Shown here: piece by piece, positions 55,156-64,000 of the stretch
Layout: the number at the start of each line of letters is the position of its first letter
Position numbering within the stretch: the first letter of the stretch is position 1
Assembly: GCA_030490835.1 (NCBI GenBank)
Contig: CM059971.1
Coordinates: 6,802,007 to 6,866,006 of the forward strand
Source of the DNA: Annona cherimola
Taxonomy: Eukaryota; Streptophyta; Magnoliopsida; Magnoliales; Annonaceae
DNA: 64,000 nt
Direction: 5' to 3'
Position numbers and translations under genes: made by a program
Notes under the pieces: generated by a model
What the model was told of the DNA's origin: nothing
Seen by the model: only the letters and a program-made list of their open reading frames with translations
Database searches by the model: none

Positions 55156-58033
55156 TCATGGAAATATCTTAATAGAGGGTACGTGTTGGATTTTGTGCCA
55201 ATCTTCTCCTCCATCCTTTGTGAGCTGTTGGCAGAACTCTGGTGGCATATGGAAGATTGCTAATTCCTTGAGTGTGGTTATATTCTGCAGTCTTTTCGGA
55301 AGCTTTTTTAATTTGTTGCATTGTTTGATGGTCAAGTGTTTAAGGGTCGGCATGGCTCCATCCTCCACAGTCCACTCATCGAGATCGGGCAAATCTATAA
55401 GCTCAAATCCTTTAAGCTGAGGAAATCCTTGCTCGGGCATAGTGAGTTTCCTACCAAGGAAGGCCGAAGTTCCAAAACTGAGAAAACGCAGATTTTTAAG
55501 CTTCCCCAAAGTGGCCATGGGATCATCCTCCAATTCAGTTTCACTTAACTTTAGCCTAGTGAGCATTGGTGGAAACACAAGAGATACTTGAGGTTTTTCC
55601 TGGAATATACTCACATCACTTAAAATTATTACCTCAAGTTGTGAATTGTCATTGAAGGGCTTGAAAGGAGGGAGACGAGGGCGACGAACAATTGTAGATC
55701 CATACAATTGGAACCATTGGAGGTGAACCATTTCCTGGATGGCTTTGATTAATGCTTCACCAAATTCTTCAGAAAATTCGTAAATCCGCAGGGTTCTAAG
55801 CTTGGACAATTTAGTCAAGCTTTTCTTTTCAATCCACTCACCAGCATTCAGCTCTAATGTATGGAGATGTTGTAGAAGCTTTAGCTGAGGACGCCCATCA
55901 AAGATGGCGCCGAAGGCAAGTAGGTGCCTCAACCGATGCAAATGCCAAATTGCTTCAGGCAATCGTATTGAAATACATGAGAGGTCAAGAGTTTGAAGAT
56001 TGTAGAGCTTGCCGATGGATGCAGGAAGACTCACTAGCCCTTCAACTTGTAGATACTTGAGATGGACTAGTTCTCCAATTACGTGGCCCTCAAAGTGTCT
56101 AGATACTCTCCCCAAATGCAACACTCTAAGCCATTTTGCGCGTCCTAGCCCCAGTGGCTGAAATCCTCTATCAATAAAGCACAGCAAAGAACGAACTTTG
56201 GGCGGGATGCCAGATTTAACTGGACACACACGACTGCAGTGTTCGTGACTGCTGTAATGAATGCCCCAACGACGAACACGGGTTAATGCTGAGGTAGAGG
56301 TGGAGGCAACCTCGAACAACTGTGGGTCATCATCAATTTCAAATAATTCAACCCTTTTAGCTTCTTTTATAGCCAAGTCACGGAGCATATCATGGACACG
56401 ACAAGCGTTGCCTTCATCTATCACCTGTCAAGAGAAAAAATAATAGGTGTCATGGACAAATTAATACAGGAGGCATTCTTCCATAAAGCTATTACACATA
56501 CTAATTATTTTTATATGTCTACTGCATATGAACACTGTTCTTGTATTGTTTTATTTTGAAAAAGATTTGCCTTTTTTCTGTAAAAGAATTTTGAACCTGA
56601 ATCATGTTCCTTTTCGCAAGCTCCCCAAAGCACTGCTCTGCAACATCCTCCATGCTACTTCTCTCTCTCACCTGGATTAAGCCCTCCGCAATCCACAACA
56701 TGGTTAATGTCTCCTTTTTAATTATATAATCTTCAGGAAATATGCCCAAGTACAGGAAGCATGGCTTCAAGTAATCCGGCAGGTTTAAGTAGCTTAACTC
56801 TAGTATGTCACTTAAATGCTCTGTCTCGCTAGACAAATACCACTTTAGGTGATGATCCAGTACCTTCCTCCACACGGTTGCATCGTCGCTAGTTGTAAAC
56901 GAAAGGCCTCCTAGCACCCTGATGGCAAGAGGCAAGCCTACACATTTGCCAACCATCTGCTTTGCGATGCCTTCCAGCTGGTCTGGACAGGTGGGCTCGC
57001 CATTCCCCTCTCGTGGAGGAAAGACGATGTTCAGAAACAGATCCCAGCTCTCCATCTTGTCGAGAAGAGGCAGTTTATGGGGTTTGCTCAGCCGATCAGC
57101 GTGCATTGCAACATCCTCAATGCGAGTAGTCAATAGGATTCGACTGCCCTCGTTCCCATCAGGAAATGCACGTCGTAATGGATCCCATGCTTCTTTTTCC
57201 CATATGTCATCCACAACTATGAGATACTTGCGTTGTTGGAGAGACCTCCGAAGCTCCTCCTGCAGTTTGCTCACTGTCAGCTCTTCCAAGTATTTTCTTT
57301 TCAGCTTCGTCACTTGCTCAGCGATATGCTGCAAGAGCTCCTTAATTCTGTATGTTTGGGAGACACAAACCCAAGCAACATCGGATCCGAAGTGAGCTTT
57401 TACGTCTCTGTCGTTGTATAATTTCCTTGCAAGAGTGGTCTTCCCAGCGCCGCCCATGGCGACTATGGAAACCACGCAGCGTCGTCTCTCTCCCTTCGTC
57501 AGATTGTCCCGCAATGCAGCCATGTCGCCGTCAAAGCCCACGAATGGTTGTTCTTCACAGTCAGTTAAGTCGGTGATAGCTTTGGGGGAAGAACTTGAGG
57601 CTTCTTGACTTTCTCCCCCACTAATTTCCTCGAGGCGCAAGTTGGATCCGCTCGTCGATATCTCTTCTATATTCTTTTTGACTGCTTTTATCATGACCCC
57701 CGCCTTATGCAGGTTCAGGAGATCGCAGCAGAAGAACAAACACTTCTGGATGGGTGTTCTCCTCTTCCGCTGTTCCTCCATCCACACGAAGAAAGTGATG
57801 GCGTCGTCCGCATCATGAGCGATGCCCATCACGTCCACCACCCACCCTTTGATGCTGTAGTTCCCTTTTCCTGCCTTTGCATCTGCATCTTTCAAGTAAC
57901 GACTGATCCGGCTCAGCTCCCTTTCCATCCATTCGAACTGCCCCCGCACACCCCACAAGAAGACAGCTTCATCAAGCAGCTGCTGCTTGATCATGCTGCC
58001 AGCGGAGCCGACGATGGATTCAATGACCGTCAT
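55156..58033 (-). CDS. CC-NBS-LRR (CNL) disease resistance protein, two exons
   Basis: Exon 1 is 58033-56597 (479 codons) and exon 2 56424-55156 (422 codons plus stop), joined in phase across a 172 bp GT-AG intron (CAG|GTTCAA ... TTGACAG|GTG). The 901-residue product has an Rx-type coiled coil (1-125; IAHDADDAI at 71-79 takes the EDVID place) and an NB-ARC with P-loop GGAGKTT (194-200), kinase-2 LIVVDDIW (271-278), RNBS-B GSRILLTTR (296-304), GLPL (366-369) and RNBS-D CFLYLGIFPED (425-435). VHD at 489-491 replaces MHD. About ten leucine-rich repeats follow. Such proteins act in the cytosol or at membranes as pathogen-effector sensors that exchange ADP for ATP. The frame is intact. Nearest subgroup is probably RPP13/RPP8-like; that is inference. 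Confidence 0.95.
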
Positions 58034-58101
58034 GATATGAATAATGATCTACTCAGATGAATTTGATTTACGCTGAGCTGCAGCTGCAGAGAAAAGACTT
58101 C

Positions 58102-58109
58102 CTTTTATG
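58102..58109 (-). promoter_or_regulatory. TATA-like motif of the resistance gene
   Basis: Read on the minus strand, CATAAAAG lies in the context GAGCATAAAAGGAAG about 70 bp upstream of the ATG at 58033. Spacing fits a short 5' UTR. The hAT element begins about 90 bp further upstream. Confidence 0.45.
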
Positions 58110-58198
58110 CTCGTCTCTTCTCTAAGGGTACATTTTTCTTTTCTTCTCCCTGAAAGCTCTCTAAGCGTGCGCTCTAAGCGTGCGCGTGTACCTCTTCC

Positions 58199-59419
58199 TA
58201 GGGGTGTAATTCGGTCGGGTTGACTCGGGTTGGGACAAATACAACCCTAACCCATCTTGTAAAATCTCAACTCAACCCTACTTTCAACCCTACTTTTCAT
58301 ACCTTAACCCAATCTTATTTCAACCCACCTCAAATCGGTTCGGTTCGGGTTAGAAATTGGGCTAATAGATTACACATATTATCAATGTTAGTTAAGTTTT
58401 TGTTCACCCAAATTTCTAAAATAACAAAAAAGCAATGATAATTATAAAAAAAATAAGTACTAAAAAGTTCTACGTAACTCAAAAGTGGAGGATAAGTTTT
58501 GTAATTGATTTATTTTTTTGCTTTTGTATTCTTTGAGCAATTGATGTCCCCTACAAGTCAAAAAGTAAAAGCCAAGTAAAAGTATTGCAGTAAATTATGC
58601 AAAATGAAAAAACGAATATCATAGTCTTACTTACATTTTTAGTTGACTTCCAATCAAAGCTACAAACATCTCAAATTCCCAATTCACCTGTTTGTTATTT
58701 CAAATCACCAATGCAAGCGAACATCTAAACAACCTATTTACAATGCAATATAGGGTATGTTTGGCAATTGAAAGAAAAAGTCAATTAAAACTTTTCAATC
58801 TAAAACTTTTCACTCTCTACAATTATCATATTTTTAACTATCATATTTTTAAATTATTTTTTCACATTTTCCTATACAACTACCCTACTTTTCAATAATT
58901 TATATAAAACTATCCACACAACTAACCTATCTATTTTAACTTTATTATCTTTATTACTCATCATTACCCCTATCATATCATATCAGTTGATAACTTTTAC
59001 TCTCCAAAACTTTTCATCAAAAGTTTTATTCATTACCAAACACACTCATAACCAAATAATCCAAATATAATTTCACAACTAATTAACCAAATATATTTCC
59101 AAACCAAATAAATTCAAACAACATTTCACAACCAAATTGTCAAACATATTTCCAAACTCCACACAATTTTATTTAAATATCCAAACAACATAAATGAAAT
59201 ACACTCTCATAAACATATCAAAATACATATCTTATGAAATCGGGTTGGTTCGGGTCGGGTCGACCGACCCCCTAACCCGGCTCAACCCGATTTTGAAATT
59301 CGGGTCGGGTTGAACCCGATTTTCAAAAACCGAATTTTCAAAATATCAACTCAACCATGGTATAAAACGGTCTGGGTTGATGCGGGCTCGGGTTGAACCC
59401 GACCCTATTTACACCCCTA
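58199..59419. mobile_element. hAT-type non-autonomous element in the resistance-gene promoter
   Basis: Terminal inverted repeats TAGGGGTGTAA and TTTACACCCCTA are flanked by CCTCTTCC at 58191-58198 and 59420-59427, an exact 8 bp duplication typical of hAT elements. Subterminal regions are rich in GGTCGGGTT/AACCCGACC repeats. At 1221 bp it has no transposase frame. A Tourist-like MITE (58753-59047) is inserted inside. Insertion is 165 bp upstream of the start codon of the CNL gene. Confidence 0.92.
58753..59047. mobile_element. Tourist-like MITE nested in the hAT element
   Basis: Ends GGGTATGTTTGGCAATT and ATTACCAAACACACTC are inverted repeats, flanked by ATA on both sides (3 bp duplication). 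The interior matches the 62858-63138 element closely: TTAAAACTTTTCAATCTAAA and ACTAACCTATCTATTTTAAC are shared. PIF/Harbinger (Tourist) MITEs make 3 bp duplications. No coding capacity. Confidence 0.85.
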
Positions 59420-59427
59420 CCTCTTCC

Positions 59428-59870
59428 CAAAGTTTCGTGAACACCACCGGCTTCGGCCCCTTGTTTTCATGAATTCCTTGTGCACTTTTATTTTTCACTG
59501 TAACATTTACGATTTTTGTTGATGCTTTTCTCGATCAAATTTGCTATCATCTGAACCATTCACACTACGGATCGCATGTGTCTTATTTATGTGGTTATAC
59601 CTTTGATTCTTTATTCCATTGTTATGCTCATCATTTTGAACTAAAAGCTTCTAAATTTTGTGAACCGTCAATTTTAAATAGAGATCGCGGATCTGCATTC
59701 TTTCGATCTATACAGGTCACTGGGTGAATTCTGTCCTCCTTTTTGAATTGAAAGGTTTTGATAGCCATATATTTACGATCTACTTTGATGAATTTGACAA
59801 TTCTATCAAACTTACAACGAAAGATGACAACAAGCTTACACATATTAAGTGAGGAGACAATTAACTCCCC
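59428..59870 (+). repeat. Repeat block C (tandem partner of block B)
   Basis: The block begins in the pre-insertion promoter flank (AAGTTTCGTGAACACCACCG) and continues GAATTCCTTGTGCACTTTT, TTTGCTATCATCTGAACCAT and TTGAAAGGTTTTGATAGCCA. The block at 60050-60668 repeats this order and block A (22835-22971 plus 27332-27646) shares the later part. Confidence 0.75.
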
Positions 59871-60049
59871 TAAAAGTATAAAAAAGGATTATATGCCTCC
59901 ACCCTAAATATAGTTCAAAATTCAAAGATTTAAACCATGCACCGGCCGAGAACGAAAATCCCGTTTGTCAAACGATGACCGGACGAGCAGACGAGCACCG
60001 CTCTTCGGACTCTTAAGAGTACTTTCTTTTTCGTTTCTTTCTCCAAGCC
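59871..60049. other. Spacer between blocks C and B
   Basis: It contains CGAGCAGACGAGCACCGCTC, a GC-richer patch without gene signals. Confidence 0.4.
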
Positions 60050-60157
60050 GGCTCGTGGGTACCTTCCCACGGTTTTGCTAACAACCGGATTCGGCCCCTT
60101 CTTTTCATGAATTCCTTGTGCACTTTTTTTCTGTCGATTCCTTTTAGATCAAATTTA
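60050..60157 (+). repeat. Repeat block B, left part
   Basis: CGTGGGTACCTTCCCACGGT, then CAACCGGATTCGGCCCCTTC and GAATTCCTTGTGCACTTTT parallel 59415-59490. The block is cut at 60157 by a LINE insertion and resumes at 60371. Confidence 0.7.
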
Positions 60158-60370
60158 GGGTCGCGCATGCTTTGGCTGATCTTGTTGCTGTGTCTGGTTT
60201 GGATTGTGTTTCTTGGTGGGGAAATCCCCCACAGTGTATTGAAGACAAAATATGTACAGACAATTTTTTGGCAATGAATTGCTCGGATTACTCCATCCCG
60301 AACCCGGTCATTTGATGGGGGGGGTCGGGGTTGAGTAATTCTTTCATCAAAAAAAAAATAATAAAAAAAT
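60158..60370 (+). mobile_element. 5'-truncated LINE 3' end
   Basis: The frame VAHALADLVAVSGLDCVSWW followed by GNPPQCIEDKICTDNFLAMN is the end of a plant LINE RNase H domain. A short 3' UTR and an A-rich tail follow. The insert is flanked by AAATTTA at 60151-60157 and 60371-60377. It is only about 210 bp long, so nearly the whole element is truncated away. Confidence 0.8.
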
Positions 60371-60668
60371 AAATTTACTATCATCTGAACCATTCGCAAT
60401 ACGGATCGCACGTGTCTTATTTATGTAGTCATATCTTTGTATCTTTATTACATTGTTATCATCATCATCATTTTAAACTAAAAGCTTCTAAATTTTGTGA
60501 ACCGTCAATTTTAAATAGAGCTGTGATACACATTGTTTCAATCTATACCGGTCATTGAGTGAATTCTTTCTTCTTATTGAATTGAAAGGTTTTGATAATC
60601 ATATATTTCGCTCCATTCACACGAAATCGTGTAAATTTCCTTGACTGTTAAAATGCATTCGCTGGGAC
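60371..60668 (+). repeat. Repeat block B, middle part
   Basis: It follows block C and block A closely: ACTATCATCTGAACCATTCG, TTTTAAACTAAAAGCTTCTA, GTGAACCGTCAATTTTAAAT, TTGAAAGGTTTTGATAATCA and TTAAAATGCATTCGCTG. It stops at the T run that marks the tail of the next LINE. Confidence 0.75.
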
Positions 60669-61365
60669 TTTTTTTTTTTTTGATGAAAAAGTTTCTCTAA
60701 GCCGACCCCCTCACCCCATTGGAGAGGTTCGGACTAGAGAAACCCTGATAATTCATAGCCAAAAAATTGTCTGTACAGATTTTGTCAATGATAACATGTG
60801 GGGGATTTCCCCGCCATTCCAAATGATCCATAACGGAGTTTGATACCAAATCAGCGATAGCATGGGCAACCATATTCCCACTTCTAAGAACATGATGAAC
60901 CGAAACTTGGGGATTAGCAGAAAGGATTGATCGGATTGAAGTAATTATATGGCCAACCGGAGAGAGAATTTGACAGTCGTTAGCCAGAAATGCGCACAGG
61001 AGAAGAGAGTCGGATTCCATCTGAACATTGCACCCGAGTTGGGTAGCCCACATGATACCATGCCGGAACGCATCAGCTTCCAGAAGGAGAGGCTCCCCCG
61101 CTCCCAACCGCCTCCATCCCCTTGCAGCAATAAAGCAGCCACGAGAGTCCCTAATGATAGCAGCAAGCCCCGCCAGCCCCCGATCAAATAAGCATCTCGC
61201 ATCCACGTTCATCTTGAGAACCCCATCCGGAGGTCTGGGACTTGTCTGACCTTTTTCTGTCCATAGTACAAAACAGGTGCTGTAACCAGGATCCAGGCCA
61301 TATTTCGTCAATCCAAGCCGCTCATCCGTTCCGCAGATGATCATACTCCCGACATAAGTTTCCAT
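60669..61365 (-). pseudogene. LINE 3' portion with complete RNase H domain
   Basis: On the minus strand a 222-residue open frame (61365-60697) carries a full plant LINE-type RNase H (RVT_3): VLKMNVDARC with the first catalytic Asp, LLEADAFRHGIMWA with the Glu, NVQMESDSLLLCAFL with the next Asp, and HHVLRSGNMVAHAIADL. It ends WRGNPPHVIIDKICTDNFLA and a 3' UTR leading to a 12-base T run at 60669-60680 on the plus strand, i.e. a poly-A tail. Upstream the frame runs into block B sequence shared with 27975-28110, so its N-terminal ~50 residues may not belong to the LINE. RT and endonuclease are absent (5' truncation). Confidence 0.8.
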
Positions 61366-61560
61366 CAGAATTTTGCGGCCATCCCATCCCCATATTCAAT
61401 CCGAACCTTCGATTTTGTTTGAAAATGTGAGGTTATTTATTATGGGTAGGTGAAGAGCCTACGGGTAGGTGGAGAGCCTCATTTAAGTCATTGATTAAAA
61501 AAAAAAAATTATTGACCTCGGAGGAAGAATCTGAAATGGAATAATGAAATGTGAAGACAA
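61366..61560 (+). repeat. Repeat block B, continuation
   Basis: CATATTCAATCCGAACCTTC and GAATCTGAAATGGAATAATG match 28080-28100 and 28275-28295 of block A. A GGGTAGGTG(A/G)AGAGCCT phrase occurs twice in tandem near 61444. Confidence 0.6.
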
Positions 61561-61899
61561 AAAAAATATTATCATTTTTGAACGGACTGAGCTATTTTTT
61601 CAGTCTTCATTAAAAATTTGTGTATGTTTCCTTGTCTTATTGGGACTTAAAAAAAAAGACAAATTTTTTTTGCAAGAACATATAGAATATGAAATCCATT
61701 ACTTTTTCTAATAATTTAATCATTAAAATTTTTTTTATTTAACCTATCTAAATATATTGCTTCAAAATTCTTTATATTAAATGTATAAACACTGACATAA
61801 CATTAAAGTTGTCTAATAAATTTCATTCGGATATAGAGTCACATAATCGTATTGAAGATTCAACATTTACCTATAATTTTTATAGGATTTATCTATAAT
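61561..61899. other. AT-rich DNA without features
   Basis: No gene; T-rich stretches only. Confidence 0.45.
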
Positions 61900-62130
61900 T
61901 TTAGTTATAGAAATTTAAGTATTTAAATTCTTTTATTCTTATCTAATTTTAAATTTCATTATTTTTATCATTTTCAAGATGTGTATATATTTTTTGATTT
62001 TAAACATAAGAATATTTTAATAAAAATTTGAAAAATATATACACATCTCTAAAATGACAAAATTTAATTTATAAATTAAATACAACTAATTTAACAGGTT
62101 TATAAAACCAAAAAAGAACATTAGGCCGAC
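61900..62130. mobile_element. Foldback MITE relic, copy k
   Basis: The centre near 62020 has CAAGATGTGTATATATTTTT facing AAATATATACACATCTCTAA. The right arm has AATTTATAAATTAAATACAA and TTAACAGGTTTATAAAACC as in the family. Confidence 0.5.
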
Positions 62131-62149
62131 CGTATACGTTTCCTGGGCT

Positions 62150-62550
62150 TTATAATGATATATAAAATGTAGAAGATGCAGCAAATTTCCTAGAAAATAT
62201 TAGTAATATATATAATGTAGATATACAGGATTTGTTTCAATTATAGCTAAGATTTAAAATGTGTATAAAAATATCATATCATTATGTTCTTACATTACCT
62301 TTCAAATTTATATAATCAACATTTTATTAATACCCTTTTCTTGATCGTGAAGTTTTAATAATAACTTGACATAACATGCAACAGTGAAAATTAAATATAA
62401 TGTTGAGTTATTGTGCATTACTATGATACAAGGTTAGTGTTATAAAGTGGATGATGTAATAACCTAAGAAGCAAATAACAACAAAATTAAAACGAGTCTC
62501 CACTAGTTAAGTAGGATGATTAGTCGCATTGTAATGAGTTGACCATATTT
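62150..62550 (+). repeat. Repeat block B, distal part
   Basis: Parallel to 29400-29850 in block A; GAAAATTAAATATAATGTTG and GATGATGTAATAACCTAAGA are among the shared phrases. Confidence 0.6.
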
Positions 62551-62857
62551 AATAGCTAGGTTTTCATTGAAGCTAATGGAAATATTAATTATTTAAAATA
62601 TTATAATTTCTGACTCTTAAAATATAAAATAAACTTTTACAAAAGATCATATTACCTTCCTCCATGAATAATGCTAGACCTTGTTGTACATGTGTAAAAA
62701 AAGTAATTTTATTTTAAAATGAAATAAATAAATAACAAAGCATAATGTACCAATTACTGAAATTTTCATTACAAACATTTACAAAGCAAATAACATGATA
62801 ATAATACATTCCATTTATATATTAGGGTAGTGGATCGTTGGTAGGTTAACTAATTAA
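62551..62857. other. AT-rich DNA without features
   Basis: No gene or repeat family was recognised. Confidence 0.45.
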
Positions 62858-63138
62858 GGGTGTGTTTGGCAATGACGATAAAATGTCAAGTTAAAACTTT
62901 TCAATCTAAAACTTTTTACTTTCTACAACTATGATATTTTTTAATTATTTTTTTATACTTTATATACAACTACCCTACTTTTTCAATCATTTCTACACAA
63001 TTACCCCTACAACTAACCTATCTATTTTAACTTTATCCTCTTTATTTCTCATCATTACTCCTATCATATCACATTATTTGACAACTTTTATTCTCCAAAA
63101 TTTTTTACCAAAAGTTTTATCCATTCCCAAACACACCC
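62858..63138. mobile_element. Tourist-like MITE
   Basis: Ends GGGTGTGTTTGGCAATGA and ATTCCCAAACACACCC. Flanks are TAA on the left and TGA on the right, consistent with a 3 bp TAA duplication with one change. It is the best-preserved copy of the family and has no ORF with protein character. Confidence 0.85.
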
Positions 63139-64000
63139 TGAGTGGATTATTTAGATCAATACACATGTTGACAAGTTGTTAATAGTTAATTTGGTACTAC
63201 TTATTTAAATTAAATAAGTAAACATATCATTATATGGGTTGACAAGTTAGTAAGTGCAAACCTTAATTCATTTTTAAATGGATTTGACAAATGATTGATA
63301 GGTTTACAAGCTTATATTGCACCTTTACCTTTTGAGTGACTTTTTTTAAAAAAACATGGAGAAGGGTGGAAACTTCTGCATCACAATATCATTCGATTAC
63401 CACTTTTAAAAAAAGAAATAAGAGTATCATCTTTCTCAAAGGAGAAAAATTTTCATTCAAAGCAGTTGCATGTGTTCAGTACATAAAAGAAAGAGATAAG
63501 CATATTATCCTTATAGAAGGAGAATAAATTTCATTCACATCTATTGAATTTGCTCAAATCATGAAATTGTCATATGTTACTGAAGAAATTGATGATTATA
63601 ATTTAGAAGATGCTATTTTATGATATGGGATTGAATTCCATGCAATTTGGACAAACAGTATTTTATGGGGCTGTTTGGCATTATGCAAAACTTATTGACA
63701 ATTTTTCCCGTGTTAAAAATAGTCAACATCAAATAACGATGATTGAAAATTATGTGTTTTGCACGTGATCAGCAGATGCTTGTTAACGTGCACGACTGCA
63801 TTGTGCATTTATTTATCGTCCAGCACTAGCAAACTGCTGCATCGATTGGCTTTGAAATTTGCGTGCAGTTGGTGTAGTCAAGTACGGGCCATATGGGTTT
63901 TGTACGGTGGAAAAAACACAGGTCGGTAATTTTGAATGCAGCACTGGTTGAAATGACAACTTTCAACACCATCCTCTTGGCTTTGAAAACTTTTACATAT
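63139..64000 (+). other. Window end, short coding-like fragment only
   Basis: Between 63414 and 63621 the plus strand reads IIFLKGEKFSFKAVACVQ, then after a spacer IILIEGE, stop, ISFTSIEFAQIMKLSYVTEE and IDDYNLEDAIL. The two halves look like a diverged internal duplication. No family is recognised and a stop interrupts it. The rest is unassigned DNA. Confidence 0.3.

Noticed and set aside
55193..56443. Plus-strand open frames across exon 2 of the resistance gene
   Set aside because: Antisense to the LRR-coding frame; no protein family resemblance of their own.
56922..58060. Plus-strand open frames (for example 56922-57395 and 57605-58060) under the resistance gene
   Set aside because: They are antisense shadows of exon 1, which has all NB-ARC motifs in order on the minus strand.

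Overview
The window is plant nuclear DNA, most likely from an angiosperm. This rests on an intron-containing CC-NBS-LRR resistance gene, Ty3/Gypsy LTR elements primed by tRNA-Asp, a Mutator-like element carrying FAR1-type transposase remnants, plant LINE RNase H domains, and many small AT-rich MITEs. There is no operon-like gene packing. Species cannot be told from the sequence.

Layout. 1-22.8 kb is AT-rich and without intact genes. It holds a duplicated ~500 bp block (101-610 and 2425-2940), foldback MITEs, a 290 bp repeat (5.7 and 9.1-9.8 kb), LINE relics (12.9-15.7 kb) and a decayed tandem array interrupted by a SINE-like insertion (19.9-20.8 kb). 22,972-27,331 is a probable 4.36 kb solo LTR that splits an older repeat block. 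27.3-31 kb holds the rest of that block and more MITEs.

30,988-50,472 is the main structure: a ~19.5 kb Mutator-like element with long terminal inverted repeats (TIRs, about 0.84 and 1.11 kb). It carries the 3' part of a FAR1/SWIM-type transposase gene on the plus strand, a degraded opposite-strand ORF, and several tandem arrays that all share a CATGCGGAT core. An LTR retrotransposon (39,564-48,796, 5 bp target duplication AGAAT) is nested in it. That retrotransposon keeps gag and protease remnants and an extra ORF but has no reverse transcriptase or integrase.

50.5-55 kb holds an unidentified coding remnant broken by a self-nested MITE. 55,156-58,033 (minus strand) is the only intact gene found: a 901-residue CNL resistance protein in two exons. 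A hAT-type element (58,199-59,419, exact 8 bp target duplication CCTCTTCC) lies 165 bp upstream of its start and itself contains a Tourist-like MITE. 59.4-62.6 kb holds two tandem copies of the block seen at 22.8-29.9 kb, each interrupted by transposons including two LINEs. The window ends with another Tourist-like MITE and unannotated AT-rich DNA.

Apart from the resistance gene, the window records repeated nesting: MITE in hAT element, SINE in satellite, solo LTR in repeat block, and gypsy element in MULE.
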